Of a DNA stretch of 64,000 nucleotides, positions 1-8,762 are shown piece by piece. How positions within the stretch are numbered: the first letter of the stretch is position 1; each line of letters begins with the position of its first letter. The DNA is from CAZCPB01 sp964540295 (GTDB taxonomy: Bacteria > Planctomycetota > Phycisphaerae > Phycisphaerales > UBA1924), in the NCBI GenBank assembly GCA_964540295.1, contig CAZIMT010000002.1, forward strand, positions 1 through 64,000. Direction: 5' to 3'. The position numbers and the translations under genes are program-made. Below the pieces are notes generated by a model. That model saw only the letters and a program-made list of their open reading frames with translations, had not been told where the DNA came from and made no database searches.

Positions 1-1643
1 GCCCCGCCCTGCTCGGGCGGCGGTTCCCACGCGGCGGCGAGGTCAGCCGAATCGCCGCTGGTGCTGGGAACTCCCGCGTCGCCAACGCGAAACGTTGCGG
101 TCCCGTACTTGGGCACCAGCAGGCTCATCCACACCCGCGCGCGCTCGATCGGCTGCCCGAACACATGGTCGATGATCGTGAGATGAGTCCCCTGCACCCG
201 CTTCTCGCGGATAAGGTTCGCGCCACCCCAGGCGATGACCGTGAAGACGCCCGCGGCCACGACGTACCCCAGCCAGGCGTGCCGCACCATGCCGCGTTTT
301 TTCAGCACCGCGAACCCGCCCGGACCGGCCACCAGCCAGTAGACCGCGAAGAGCACGAACCCGAGCAGCACACCCGTGGACGCCTTGCCCGATTTGGCGA
401 TCTGTCCTGCGATATCGCCGTCGAACTTGATCGCGGTCCGGTTCGGGAAGCCCTCGCCATTGGCGGCCTGCCGCTTGTCAATATCGGTCTGCGTCGGCGC
501 GATCCCGCGCCGGCCCAGTACGCGATTCCAAAACACGCCCGGGTCAAGCCGCTCGGCCTCGGCGAACGCGCGGTGGTTCAGGTCCAGCCCTATGAGCGTG
601 ACCGCGCCTACGCCGTGCAGCCGCCGCGCCACCACGCACAGCCCGTCGGGACCGTTGAGAATCCGCATCGCCTCGCCGGGCGCCGCGTCGGGGGCGGGCG
701 TGAAGTCGTGCACCACGCCGTCCTTGGGCATCACGGTGTTGGCGCGCTCGGTGAACAGCGCCCGGAACGCCGTCAGGTCCACGCCCTCGCGGCGGCGCAC
801 GCTCACGATCGGCAGCATCGACGAGAGTTCCGTCGCTTTGGAGTTTGTCCACGTCTCGCCGACGGGCGGCAGCACGATGACCAGGTGCCCGCCGCGCCGG
901 ACCCACTCGCGCACGGCTGTGGCTCGCTCGGCTCGCAGCTCGCCGGGGTCGCCGCCGCCCCAGACCAGAAAATCAAAGGGTGCCAAGCCTTGCCAGCGGT
1001 CGGGCAGCTCCGCGGGGGAAAGACCAGACTCGACGCGCGTGAGCTCTTGCCCGAAGGGCGCGGCGTCGGTGTTGTCCAGGCGTGTGCCAAACCGGAGAAG
1101 CCCGAACGACTTGTTCCCCACCACCGCGGCCAGCCCGACCACCGAAGAGACCGCGTTGCGGGTCGAAACTTTGGCGCGGGCGAGTAGTCGTCCGCCCTGC
1201 AGCGCCCGCCCGCCGCCGACGGCGGTGGATTCGATCCCCTCGAACGCCGCGAGCGTCAGCTTGTCACCGGGCTTGAACCTCGCGGGGAGTCGGAGGTAGA
1301 GCCACACGCCCTGGCGAACGCCGGGGTTGGTCGCGATCTCACGCTGGTTCAGCGGCTCGTCGCCGTCGAGGTCCGGGTGAGAGAGCCGGATCACGAGTTC
1401 GCGAGGCTTGGTGGCCGCGTCTTGAACAACGACACGCACGCCGATCCAGCTGCCCGGCCTGACCACACCCCCGACGCCGAAGCGTTCGACGTCGAGCTTG
1501 AGATCGGTTGAACTCACGTCGCCGACGACCTCGGGAGTGTTTCCCGGCGCGATCGAGTCTTGGGCTGCGGCAGGCCCGGCCGCGAGGGCGAGCACGAGCA
1601 GGAGGGCCGACGCGATCGCCCACAGCACGCGGGAGGCGGCCAT
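1..1643 (-). CDS. Secreted/membrane-anchored protein, DUF4350-like (3' end cut by window edge)
   Basis: This minus-strand reading frame is open from an ATG at 1643 to the window edge, about 547 codons without a stop, so the C-terminus is missing. The N-terminus is a clear signal peptide (hydrophobic LLLVLALAAG, then an Ala-rich cleavage region). The middle resembles a glutamine-amidotransferase/DUF4350-like fold: FDFLVWGGGDPGEL is followed by an alpha segment and GGHLVIVLPP. Two membrane segments lie near residues 423-445 and 451-476. Such proteins often sit near MoxR/DUF58 clusters in planctomycetes, but no such partner is visible here. The family call is inference from fold-like motifs; secretion and membrane topology are read directly from the sequence. 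Confidence 0.7.
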   Translation of the reverse strand, partial: MAASRVLWAIASALLLVLALAAGPAAAQDSIAPGNTPEVVGDVSSTDLKLDVERFGVGGVVRPGSWIGVRVVVQDAATKPRELVIRLSHPDLDGDEPLNQREIATNPGVRQGVWLYLRLPARFKPGDKLTLAAFEGIESTAVGGGRALQGGRLLARAKVSTRNAVSSVVGLAAVVGNKSFGLLRFGTRLDNTDAAPFGQELTRVESGLSPAELPDRWQGLAPFDFLVWGGGDPGELRAERATAVREWVRRGGHLVIVLPPVGETWTNSKATELSSMLPIVSVRRREGVDLTAFRALFTERANTVMPKDGVVHDFTPAPDAAPGEAMRILNGPDGLCVVARRLHGVGAVTLIGLDLNHRAFAEAERLDPGVFWNRVLGRRGIAPTQTDIDKRQAANGEGFPNRTAIKFDGDIAGQIAKSGKASTGVLLGFVLFAVYWLVAGPGGFAVLKKRGMVRHAWLGYVVAAGVFTVIAWGGANLIREKRVQGTHLTIIDHVFGQPIERARVWMSLLVPKYGTATFRVGDAGVPSTSGDSADLAAAWEPPPEQGG

Positions 1644-1787
1644 GCTGGCTCGTTTGGAAGTTTGAATCCGCGCTGCGATCATCTCGCTCCCGTCACAGGC
1701 TGCGCCGTCGTCATAAACCAACTCGCAGAGTTTACCCGCGCTGCTGCACTGGTGGTGCGACGAGAAGCTCCGCCCGATAGAGACCTG

Positions 1788-2033
1788 GTGGGAACTCTCC
1801 CGAATGAAGTCTGGTTCGCCATCGCTCTGCTTACGGGCGGCTGCGTGCTGGGCGGGTTGCATACTTTGGCGGCGCAGGCCAATTATGCGACGAAGGTTCA
1901 CGACCTTAGGGTCAGGGTCGGCAAACTTCAGGACGCGTACTCCGCCCACCTCGAGGAGATCGCCGAGCGCGACGGGATCGTGCTCAACGAAGTGCCGCTC
2001 AAGGCGTTGAAATCGGGCAGGCACGCCGCGTAA
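1788..2033 (+). CDS. Small membrane protein with coiled-coil tail
   Basis: An 81-residue protein if the GTG at 1788 is used; GTG at 1752 or 1755 is also possible and no strong Shine-Dalgarno site decides between them. It has one hydrophobic segment (WFAIALLTGGCVLGGLHTL), then a heptad-like charged helix (DLRVRVGKLQDAYSAHLEEI), and reads like a single-pass membrane protein with a short coiled coil. It is transcribed divergently from the preceding membrane protein, and its stop lies 22 bases from the end of the convergent M20 peptidase gene. No family is recognised. The reading frame extends further upstream, but that part overlaps the start of the divergent gene and looks non-coding. Confidence 0.5.
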   Translation: MGTLPNEVWFAIALLTGGCVLGGLHTLAAQANYATKVHDLRVRVGKLQDAYSAHLEEIAERDGIVLNEVPLKALKSGRHAA

Positions 2034-2055
2034 TCTCCTGTCGCTTTCGATCCTG

Positions 2056-3483
2056 TTATTTTCCCACCAAACGCAACCGATCCACGAACATCGCGTGCGA
2101 GCGCACGCCCATGCGGTAGCACGCGACCTCGAACTTCTCGTTGGGCGAGTGAACGCGGTCGTCGTCGAGCCCGAAGCCCATGAAGATCGTGTCCAGCCCG
2201 AGCTTGTCCTTGAGCAGACCGGCCACGGGGATCGAGCCGCCCGATTTGATCAAAGCTGGCGCCTTGCCGGTCGCCGCCTTGATCGCGGCGCTCGCGGCCG
2301 CCATCGCCGGAGAGTCGATCGGGGTCGTGACGCCAAACCCGCCGTGGTGGTCGAGGAACTCCCACCGGCAGCCCGGCGGCGTGCGGTCTTTGCACCACTT
2401 GAAGAACGCCTTGGTGATCTTGCGCGGGTCCTGGTCGGCAACGAGGCGGAAGCTCACCTTGGCCATCGCGTGCGACGCGATGACGGTTTTAGCGCCCTCG
2501 CCGGTGTAGCCGCCGAGAATGCCGTTGATCTCGGCGGTCGGTCGGCCCCACTCGCGTTCCATAGCGGTGAACCCGGCCTCGCCGACGTCCGCGGCCGGAG
2601 ACAGGCCAATTTTTTTCAGCGCGGCCTTGGAGTTGAACTTGAGCGCCTTCCAGTTCGCACGCTCCTGCTTGGAGATCGAGACCACGGCGTCATAAAAACC
2701 GGGGATCGCCACGCGCCGCTTCTTATCCCACAACTGAGCGAGAACCTTCGCAAGCTCGGTGATCGGGTTGGGGCAACGCCCGCCCCAGAGCCCCGAGTGC
2801 AGGTCCTGGTTCGCGGCGTGGAGGCGGATCTCGGTGTACGCCATCCCGCGCACGCCGTAGGTGATTGCGGGGCGCGTGCGCGAGAGCATCCCGGTGTCGC
2901 TGATGAGGCACACGTCGCACGCGCCGAGTTGTTTCTCATGCTTCTTGACGAACCCTTCGAGGCTGGTGGAGCCAGACTCTTCTTCGCCCTCGATGAGGCA
3001 GGTAAACTTCACGCCGCCCGCGGTCAGGCCGGTCAGTTCTTTCCAAGCCCGCATGGCCTCGATGAACATGAGCACCTGGCCCTTGTCGTCGACCGCGCCA
3101 CGCGCGACGACGCGCTCGCCGCCCTCTTCGCCGGGCTTGGGGCCTCGGATCACGGGCTCGAAGGGCGGGCTTTCCCACAGCGAGACGGGGTCCACGGGCT
3201 GCACGTCGTAGTGCCCGTAAAAGAGGACGTGCGGGCCCTTGTACTCGGGGGATCCCTCGCAGGATGCGAGCACGATGGGGTGGCCGGGGGTCGTGCAGAG
3301 TTCAGCCTTGAACCCGCACTCGCGTAGCTGGGCCGCGCACCATTCCCCGGCCTTGGCGACGTCGGCCTTGTACTTAGGGTCGGTGCTGATGCTCGGGATT
3401 TTCAGCCAATCGATAAGCCGAGCGATCGACTTGGGCTGTTCACGATCAAGCCATTCCAGAACGCGCGTGGCGGTGTCAGTCAT
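2056..3483 (-). CDS. M20 family metallopeptidase (dipeptidase)
   Basis: A 475-residue M20/ArgE/DapE/CPG2-type zinc peptidase that probably cleaves dipeptides or related amides in the cytoplasm. Visible motifs are the first metal His in FYGHYDVQPVD, the bridging Asp in AVDDKGQ, the catalytic Glu pair in IEGEEESGS, a later Asp in ISDTG, and the C-terminal metal His in DDDRVHSPNE. Length fits the family (450-480). The start is set at the ATG at 3483 (MTDTATRVLEWL); an upstream start at 3531 would add 16 unconvincing residues. The gene lies about 50 bases downstream of the secreted serine hydrolase on the same strand, so the two may be cotranscribed. No signal peptide is seen. The exact substrate cannot be told. 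Confidence 0.92.
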   Translation of the reverse strand: MTDTATRVLEWLDREQPKSIARLIDWLKIPSISTDPKYKADVAKAGEWCAAQLRECGFKAELCTTPGHPIVLASCEGSPEYKGPHVLFYGHYDVQPVDPVSLWESPPFEPVIRGPKPGEEGGERVVARGAVDDKGQVLMFIEAMRAWKELTGLTAGGVKFTCLIEGEEESGSTSLEGFVKKHEKQLGACDVCLISDTGMLSRTRPAITYGVRGMAYTEIRLHAANQDLHSGLWGGRCPNPITELAKVLAQLWDKKRRVAIPGFYDAVVSISKQERANWKALKFNSKAALKKIGLSPAADVGEAGFTAMEREWGRPTAEINGILGGYTGEGAKTVIASHAMAKVSFRLVADQDPRKITKAFFKWCKDRTPPGCRWEFLDHHGGFGVTTPIDSPAMAAASAAIKAATGKAPALIKSGGSIPVAGLLKDKLGLDTIFMGFGLDDDRVHSPNEKFEVACYRMGVRSHAMFVDRLRLVGK

Positions 3484-3535
3484 GCCTACAGGATACCGCT
3501 CCGAACCGGGCGCGGTGGCGGGCGACTTCACTTCA

Positions 3536-4792
3536 TTAGTCTGGGTTGATTGCGCCGACTATCCGCGAGTAGAACTCGTTCTCCGCATCGCCCGCGTGCC
3601 AGCGCCAGACCACCACGAGGTCGTGCTCGGGGTCCACCCAAACCGTGTTCCCGCCCGCGCCCTGTGCCGCGTAACTCCGCGCCGGAGCACCCTTCCACGC
3701 GAAGGGGTGATCTGGTTTCCTCGCCTCGGCGTTAAGCCACCAGAGATAGCCGTAGCCGGGCGCTTTGCCCTTGGGCGTGGTGGCGGACTCGATCCACTTT
3801 TCGGACAGGATCCGTTCCCCGGCCCACTCTCCCTTGCGGAGCATGAGCAGCCCGAGCCGCGCATGGTCGCGGGTCGAGATCCACAGCCCGCCTCCCCAGC
3901 GCGTGCCTCCGCCGACGGAAGTCATGGGCTTGCCGTCAAACTCGATGGTCGAGTTCGAGTAGCCGTGGTACGTCCATGTGTCGGAAGCCCCGATCTTGTC
4001 CATGATCTCTGACTTGAGCACCTCGGGCAGCGGTCTTTTCCAGACTTTCATGAGCGACATGGAAAAACGGTTCACGCGGACGTCGTTGTACTCGTAGAAC
4101 TTGCCGGGCTCAAGCAGATCGCGCGGTTTGCGCGCACCTTGGCCGAACTCATCGGTGCCGATGAACGTGCTCACCTTGCCGAAGAGTTCGCCGTCCCACT
4201 CGCTGGTCTGGGTGACGTGGTGGGCCCAGGTGATCTTCGCGTTGTGAGGCGAGTCGTAGCCGGAGTCGTGCTGGTTGCCCGGGCCGGTGTCGGCGACGTA
4301 CGTGGCGACGAGGTCCTCGATGCTGGCGATCAGGCCTCGATCGATCGCCAGCCCGAGAAGAGTGGAGAGATAGCTCTTGGCGACGCTGTATGTCGGATCA
4401 ACCGCGAGCGTGTCGCCCCATTCCGCGACGATGTAGCCATGGCGGAGGACGAGGCCGTTGGTGAGGGCGCGGGTCGTCGGCACCGGGCCGAGCGGGCGGC
4501 CGAAGATCTGCCGCTGCGTGGAAAAATCACGCGGCATGTCGTTTTCGCGAGCTTTGGCCCACTCAACAGCGGCGGCGAGAGCGGCGGGGTCCATGCCCAC
4601 GTCGGCGGCGGGCCTCGAGAGCCAGGCGTCGCGCGCGGGGAAGTACTTTGGCCAGATCGACTCTGGTCGCGCGATGGCGACGGGCGCAACCGCAGCGGCC
4701 GGGGTCGCGGCGGTCTGCGCGAGCATCGCGAGGGTGAGCGACGCGAGAACGAGAACAGCAAGAACCCGGAAGTGCGCACGCTTGATGAGCAT
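3536..4792 (-). CDS. Secreted serine hydrolase, beta-lactamase class C/6-aminohexanoate-dimer hydrolase type
   Basis: 418 residues, beginning with a signal peptide (LAVLVLASLTLAMLAQ) and an Ala-rich linker, so it is exported. The S-x-x-K nucleophile motif is TYSVAKS at about residues 136-139, and a Tyr-x-Asn motif (YEYNDVRVN) lies about 90 residues later. The C-terminal GAGGNTVWVDPEHDLVVVWRW block is typical of the beta-lactamase/penicillin-binding-fold hydrolase family (NylB/EstB-like). Members hydrolyse esters, amides or D-amino peptides; which applies here cannot be read. It lies upstream of the M20 peptidase on the same strand. The long conserved catalytic block supports an intact enzyme. 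Confidence 0.9.
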   Translation of the reverse strand: MLIKRAHFRVLAVLVLASLTLAMLAQTAATPAAAVAPVAIARPESIWPKYFPARDAWLSRPAADVGMDPAALAAAVEWAKARENDMPRDFSTQRQIFGRPLGPVPTTRALTNGLVLRHGYIVAEWGDTLAVDPTYSVAKSYLSTLLGLAIDRGLIASIEDLVATYVADTGPGNQHDSGYDSPHNAKITWAHHVTQTSEWDGELFGKVSTFIGTDEFGQGARKPRDLLEPGKFYEYNDVRVNRFSMSLMKVWKRPLPEVLKSEIMDKIGASDTWTYHGYSNSTIEFDGKPMTSVGGGTRWGGGLWISTRDHARLGLLMLRKGEWAGERILSEKWIESATTPKGKAPGYGYLWWLNAEARKPDHPFAWKGAPARSYAAQGAGGNTVWVDPEHDLVVVWRWHAGDAENEFYSRIVGAINPD

Positions 4793-4903
4793 GAGGTTCA
4801 GCGTAGACGGCTTCGTTCTAGTTTGTGCGCGCGATCGAAGTCGATCCGGGCCTTCGCAAAGCCTCAGACCTGGCGTCCTGAGAGCGGGTGTTCCGTCGCG
4901 CGT

Positions 4904-5413
4904 TCACAGCGCTATGGGCGCGGGACGTGTGCTCGTCGTGAGGCCCAGCGATTCGAGAAGGCGGGTGACGCCTTGGACATCGTGGGCGTCGAAGGCGCTT
5001 TTCTCGTAACTGTCGGCGTCGAGGACTCCCCAGCAGGAGCCGTCGTTGTCGAAAAGCGGGATGACCAGTTCGGATTGGTCGCGAGGGTCGCAGGCAATAT
5101 ATCTCTCGCCGAGGGTTTTCACGTCGGCGACGAGGAGGGGGACGCGGCGCGACCAGCTCTGCCCGCACGCGCCGTGGAGGCCGATGGGGGAGCAGGCTGG
5201 CTTGTCGCGGCGGGCGATGAGGACCATCTCGTCGGAGGTGGGCACTTTTTCATAAAAGCCAACCCAGGAGATGAAGCCAGCGTTGGGGCCCGGGGCGCCA
5301 GCCGGGCCGAAGGCGTCCCAGAGAAGGTCGCAGGCGTGGGTCATGGCTTCGATGGTGGAAGAAGGCTCTGTGTGTCTCGACCGGAGGAGGTTGTAGCTGC
5401 GGGTAAGGCTCAT
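4904..5413 (-). CDS. GAF domain protein, free methionine-(R)-sulfoxide reductase-like
   Basis: About 169 residues from the ATG at 5413 (MSLTRSYNLL); the reading frame extends upstream to 5506, but that part looks non-coding. A single GAF domain matches the free Met-(R)-sulfoxide reductase family: SWVGFYE, then a Cys in HGACGQSW, RVPLLVADV, a second Cys in YIACDPRDQSELVIPL, and WGVLDADS. Those Cys positions correspond to the resolving and catalytic cysteines of E. coli MsrC, so the protein is probably an active reductase that repairs oxidised free methionine, not just a sensor. It is a standalone gene upstream of a leader-like region and downstream of rpsR. Start choice is moderately sure. Confidence 0.85.
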   Translation of the reverse strand: MSLTRSYNLLRSRHTEPSSTIEAMTHACDLLWDAFGPAGAPGPNAGFISWVGFYEKVPTSDEMVLIARRDKPACSPIGLHGACGQSWSRRVPLLVADVKTLGERYIACDPRDQSELVIPLFDNDGSCWGVLDADSYEKSAFDAHDVQGVTRLLESLGLTTSTRPAPIAL

Positions 5414-5548
5414 AGGTTCTTTTCGCGAGTGTCGAGTGTGGAGAGCGCGTAAGGGAGAACGAAGACCGTAGGAGAACAAGAGGACAGGCGGCGACGCCTG
5501 TGCCACGAGGCTTTATAAGAAGGCCGCAGATCTGGAGGTATGCAGCAG

Positions 5549-5576
5549 AAAAGACGCGGGTTGAGCCGCGTCTTTG
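5549..5576 (-). terminator. Probable intrinsic terminator of rpsR
   Basis: A perfect 10-bp stem (5550-5559 with 5566-5575) and a 6-base loop lie 47 bases beyond the rpsR stop on the minus strand. On that strand the stem is followed by TTTTC. The T-run is short, so the terminator may be weak. Between the stop and the hairpin there is a GAGATTT-type repeat (5576-5600). Confidence 0.7.
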
Positions 5577-5622
5577 AGATGAGATTTGAGATGAGATTTG
5601 GGTGTGACCTGAGGCCGCTGGC

Positions 5623-5865
5623 TTACAGCGTGGCCGAGGTGTAGGGCAGGAGGCCCATGAAGCGAGCCCGCTTGATGGCCTGACCAACCATGCGCTGCTC
5701 GCGAGCGGAGGTCGCCAAGCGTTTGCGGCCCAGGATCTTGCCGTTGGGGCTCATCATCCGCCGGAGGGTCTCGACGTCCTTCCAATCGACGAAGATGGCC
5801 CCGTTGCCGGAGGTCTTGGCGACGCGGATTTTTTGGACGGGGGTGAAACGGTTGAACTTGGACAT
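5623..5865 (-). CDS. rpsR: Small ribosomal subunit protein bS18
   Basis: 80 residues, normal length for bS18. The conserved bS18 core is visible: VDWKDVETLRRMMSPNGKILGRKRLATSAREQR-type sequence, then QAIKRARFMGLLPYT. It binds 16S rRNA next to bS6 in the small subunit platform. In most bacteria rpsR lies between rpsF/ssb and rplI; here those neighbours are absent, and the gene stands between a GAF reductase and an M32 peptidase, so it is probably transcribed alone and ends at the hairpin at 5549-5576. The start ATG at 5865 is the only sensible one. Confidence 0.97.
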   Translation of the reverse strand: MSKFNRFTPVQKIRVAKTSGNGAIFVDWKDVETLRRMMSPNGKILGRKRLATSAREQRMVGQAIKRARFMGLLPYTSATL

Positions 5866-6016
5866 GGGTCAAACCCGCGTTGGCGGGCTCCGTCGTGGGT
5901 TGGGCCCCGGGTTAGAGTCGGCAACTGGCCGACCGTCCGGGGCGACGGTTCGCAGGGGAGAGCTTAGGACGCCGGAGGATGGATGTCGAACGCGGGTCGA
6001 GTCGGTTTCTGAAAGT

Positions 6017-7546
6017 TCAGATCTCGTAGATGGGGCGAAGCTTGCCTTCCAGGTGCCGCAGCAGGGCGTCGGAGTGCAGCGGTTTGCCCGTGACCTTGCG
6101 GCACAGTTCGCCCGCGCTGTAGCGCCGGCCGTGGACGTGGATGTTCTTCCGCAGCCACTCGCGCAGCTCGCCGAACTCGCCCTTGCCGATCTGCTCGTCG
6201 AGGTTCTTGATCTTGCTGTTGATCGTTTCCCAGAGCTGGGCGGCATAAAGGTTGCCGAGGGTGTAGGTCGGGAAGTAGCCGATCAGGCCGAACGACCAGT
6301 GGACGTCTTGCAGACAGCCGCGGCGGTCGTCGGGGACTTCCAGCCCTAGGTACGACTTGAAGCGGCTGTTCCACTCGCCGGGGAGGTCCTTGACCTTGAG
6401 ATCGCCCGCGATGAGCGAGCGCTCGAGCCCGAAGCGGAGCATGACGTGCAGGTTGTACGTGGCCTCGTCGGCTTCGACGCGGATGAAGCTGGGCGTGGCG
6501 GTGTTCACGGCCGCGTACATTGTTTTCAGGTCCGCCTTGCTGAGCGCCGCGCCGAAAGCTTTCTTGGCCTTGGGCAGGGCCCACTTCCAGAAGGGCTTGG
6601 AGCGACCCACGAAGTTTTCCCACATGCGCGACTGGCTCTCGTGGATGCCCAAGCTGATCGAGTCGCCCAGCGGCTCGCCGAAGTGCTTGTCCTTGAGGAG
6701 CCCTTGCTCGTAGAGCCCGTGCCCGGCCTCGTGCATGGTGCCGTAAAGCGCGTCGGTGAACTTTTCGTCGCGGTAGCGTGTGGTCAGGCGGGTGTCGCCC
6801 ACTCCGATGCCCGAACAGAAGGGGTGTGTCGTAACATCAAGCCGGCCCGCGTTGAGGTCGAACTTCATGGCTTGGAGGATCGTGAGCCCAAAGGCGTGCT
6901 GTTTTTCAGCGGGGATCTTGGCCGAGAGGACCTTGGTGTTGACCTTGACCTTGCTGGCGGCGATCTCGCCCAGCAGCCCGCTCAGGCGTGCTCGCAGTGG
7001 GGTGAAGATCGCCTCGATTTCGCGGGCCGAGGCCCCGGGCTCGTACTCGTCGAGGAGCGCGTCGTAAAGCTCGCCGCGGGTGCCGTTGATGGCGACGGGC
7101 GCGCCGTAGCACTCGGCCTTGCGGCGTGTGAGCGACATCATGCGTTCGAGCCAGGGCGTGAACATCTTGAAATCGTTCTTGGCGCGGGCCTCTTTCCACA
7201 CTTCCTGAGACTGGCTGCCGACCATGGCCAGTTCCGCGACCAGCTCGCCAGGGAGCTTGGTGGCGCGGTCAAAGTCGCGGCGCATCTCTCGGACGTTGGC
7301 CCGAGAGGCGTCGTCGAGCGCGGTGTCGGACTCGCACTTGGCGATCAGCTCGCCGACCCTGGGGTGGGTCCGCCGCTGGTGCGTGATCTCGGCCAGCATG
7401 GACTGCTGCTCGGCCCGGTGAGCCCCGCCAGCGTGAGGCATGTACGTTTCCTGGTCCCAGTTAAGCAGCGCGTTGACCGCGCCCAGCGTCGCAGCCTGAC
7501 GGACCAAGGAACGAAGCTCGACGTACGCGAGGGGTTCTGTGGGCAT
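6017..7546 (-). CDS. M32 family carboxypeptidase (Taq-type)
   Basis: 509 residues from the ATG at 7546, preceded by a good Shine-Dalgarno GGAGAG; the longer frame starting at 7708 runs through a repeat-rich leader and is unlikely to be translated. The HEXXH zinc site is MHEAGHGLYEQG near residue 270, followed by the third-ligand region GIHESQSRMWEN typical of M32. N-terminal NWDQETYMPHAGG is another family hallmark. The enzyme is a cytoplasmic metallocarboxypeptidase that removes C-terminal residues broadly. The leader (7547-7650) holds four imperfect 14-bp repeats just upstream of the ribosome-binding site. Confidence 0.95.
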   Translation of the reverse strand: MPTEPLAYVELRSLVRQAATLGAVNALLNWDQETYMPHAGGAHRAEQQSMLAEITHQRRTHPRVGELIAKCESDTALDDASRANVREMRRDFDRATKLPGELVAELAMVGSQSQEVWKEARAKNDFKMFTPWLERMMSLTRRKAECYGAPVAINGTRGELYDALLDEYEPGASAREIEAIFTPLRARLSGLLGEIAASKVKVNTKVLSAKIPAEKQHAFGLTILQAMKFDLNAGRLDVTTHPFCSGIGVGDTRLTTRYRDEKFTDALYGTMHEAGHGLYEQGLLKDKHFGEPLGDSISLGIHESQSRMWENFVGRSKPFWKWALPKAKKAFGAALSKADLKTMYAAVNTATPSFIRVEADEATYNLHVMLRFGLERSLIAGDLKVKDLPGEWNSRFKSYLGLEVPDDRRGCLQDVHWSFGLIGYFPTYTLGNLYAAQLWETINSKIKNLDEQIGKGEFGELREWLRKNIHVHGRRYSAGELCRKVTGKPLHSDALLRHLEGKLRPIYEI

Positions 7547-7576
7547 GAAACTCTCCAAACGAGGACTCTCGAACAG

Positions 7577-7632
7577 GGACGAACAAATGGAGACGACCAG
7601 ACGGGGACGACCAAACGGAGACAAGGAAACCC
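7577..7632 (-). repeat. Four imperfect 14-bp direct repeats in the M32 peptidase leader
   Basis: Four consecutive 14-base units (7577-7590, 7591-7604, 7605-7618, 7619-7632, read on the plus strand) share the pattern [AG]GACGACCARACGG. The first three differ at only 1-4 positions; the fourth is more divergent. They end about 30 bases before the start codon of the minus-strand gene, so they would be in its 5' leader if the promoter lies upstream. No coding function is apparent. Confidence 0.75.
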
Positions 7633-7711
7633 GGACCAAAGGGAGAAGTTCATGGTACCAAGCCTCGATATCGAGCGTTGCGAAGGGGCGGTCAATGCGC
7701 GAAAACACCGC

Positions 7712-8380
7712 CTATTTTTCATTCCAGCGCGCTTCGATGAGCTCGAGGACCCAGGGTGCAAAGTTTTCTTTGGTCATCATCCCGGGGGTGGACGCGGAGC
7801 GGCCGTCGCGGTAGAGCACGGTCGCTTCGACCGTCGGGCTGTCCATTGTTTCGAGCGGGTTGGCCACGACCATGTCGATCGACTTGCGTTCGAGCTTGGA
7901 CTTGGCGGACGCGATGAGTTCTTCGCGTGGTTCCAGGGCGAAGCCGACCATGAGCTGGTCGGGCCGACGTGATCTGGCGACCTCGGCCAAGAGGTCGGGC
8001 GTGGGTTCGAGTTCGAGCGTGAGCGAGGTGTCGAGGCGACGGAACTTGCCGCCGAAGAACTTGGGGTCGATCTTGGGCCGATAGTCCGCAACGGCGGCCG
8101 CCATGACCAAGATATCTGCTGATGAGGTTTGTTCTCGAAGCAGATTCCTCAGATCTTCGCAGGTGCGGAACCGGAGCAACTTTACCCGCGAATCGGTGGG
8201 CGTCATGGCTGCTGGTCCAAGCAGCAAAGTCACGCTCAGCCCTCTCCGAGCGGCCTCGTCTGCTAAAGCAACACCCATGCGACCCGAAGAACGATTTCCG
8301 AGAAACCTGACCGCGTCAATAGGCTCGTGCGTAGGTCCGGCGGTGATGAGAAGGTTGGCTGGTGTCTTCACGCGAGACAT
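7712..8380 (-). CDS. coaB: Phosphopantothenate-cysteine ligase (CoaB-type domain, standalone)
   Basis: 222 residues from the ATG at 8380. It matches the C-terminal half of the bifunctional Dfp/CoaBC protein: LLITAGPTHEPIDAVRFLGNRS, SSGRMG, ADILVMAAAVADYRP, then the substrate-binding loop and MVGFALE. CoaB joins cysteine to 4'-phosphopantothenate in coenzyme A synthesis. The flavin-dependent decarboxylase half (CoaC) is absent, so a separate coaC is expected elsewhere in the genome. It lies just upstream of the M32 peptidase on the same strand. The extension to 8518 has no conserved content and is left out. Confidence 0.85.
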   Translation of the reverse strand: MSRVKTPANLLITAGPTHEPIDAVRFLGNRSSGRMGVALADEAARRGLSVTLLLGPAAMTPTDSRVKLLRFRTCEDLRNLLREQTSSADILVMAAAVADYRPKIDPKFFGGKFRRLDTSLTLELEPTPDLLAEVARSRRPDQLMVGFALEPREELIASAKSKLERKSIDMVVANPLETMDSPTVEATVLYRDGRSASTPGMMTKENFAPWVLELIEARWNEK

Positions 8381-8762
8381 TAGCGCAGCGACTCCGGATC
8401 GGTCCAGCGGGCCGGGGCGCGGTCGCGCGCGGGTATCCAAACGGGCGGATGGTTCCCCGGCACAGCGCACGAACGCATCGGTCTGACCGTCGCAACGCGA
8501 AAAGATCTGTCGTTTCATCGCCTCGGAACGCCGAGTCTGAAGTGCTGCGGAGGCCCGGACTAAATCGCTCCTGTGCGCGTTCTTGGCGAGCCCGAACCGA
8601 TCGTGCGGTATTGGTCCGACCGGCGTTTGGCACTGTCTACAGACATTCTCATTTTTCTTCGCGAAGATACACTACAGATAGTGGCTTGCGTTCTCGTCGA
8701 GTATTCTCGGCTGAAATGGCCACTACACTCTTCCTAACCGGTATGAGAAGGGGGGCTCTGTT
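8381..8762. other. Non-coding 382-bp divergent intergenic region
   Basis: This stretch separates the divergent coaB and nfeD-like genes and must hold both promoters. The open frames here are short and have the composition of shadows. Close to nfeD there is an AT-richer patch (8640-8750) that could hold its promoter, followed by the G-rich Shine-Dalgarno AAGGGGGG at about 8748-8755. No convincing operator or RNA was seen. Confidence 0.5.

Noticed and set aside
165..1299. Two long plus-strand frames at the window start
   Set aside because: They are antisense to the open minus-strand membrane protein frame, have low-complexity Arg/His/Pro composition and lack start signals.
2095..3327. A 410-codon plus-strand frame antisense to the M20 peptidase
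   Set aside because: The composition is that of a shadow (many Arg, His, Asp) with no domain pattern, while the minus strand codes for a complete peptidase.
6446..7972. A 508-codon plus-strand frame over the M32 and coaB genes
   Set aside because: It is antisense to two good genes and contains no recognisable motif.
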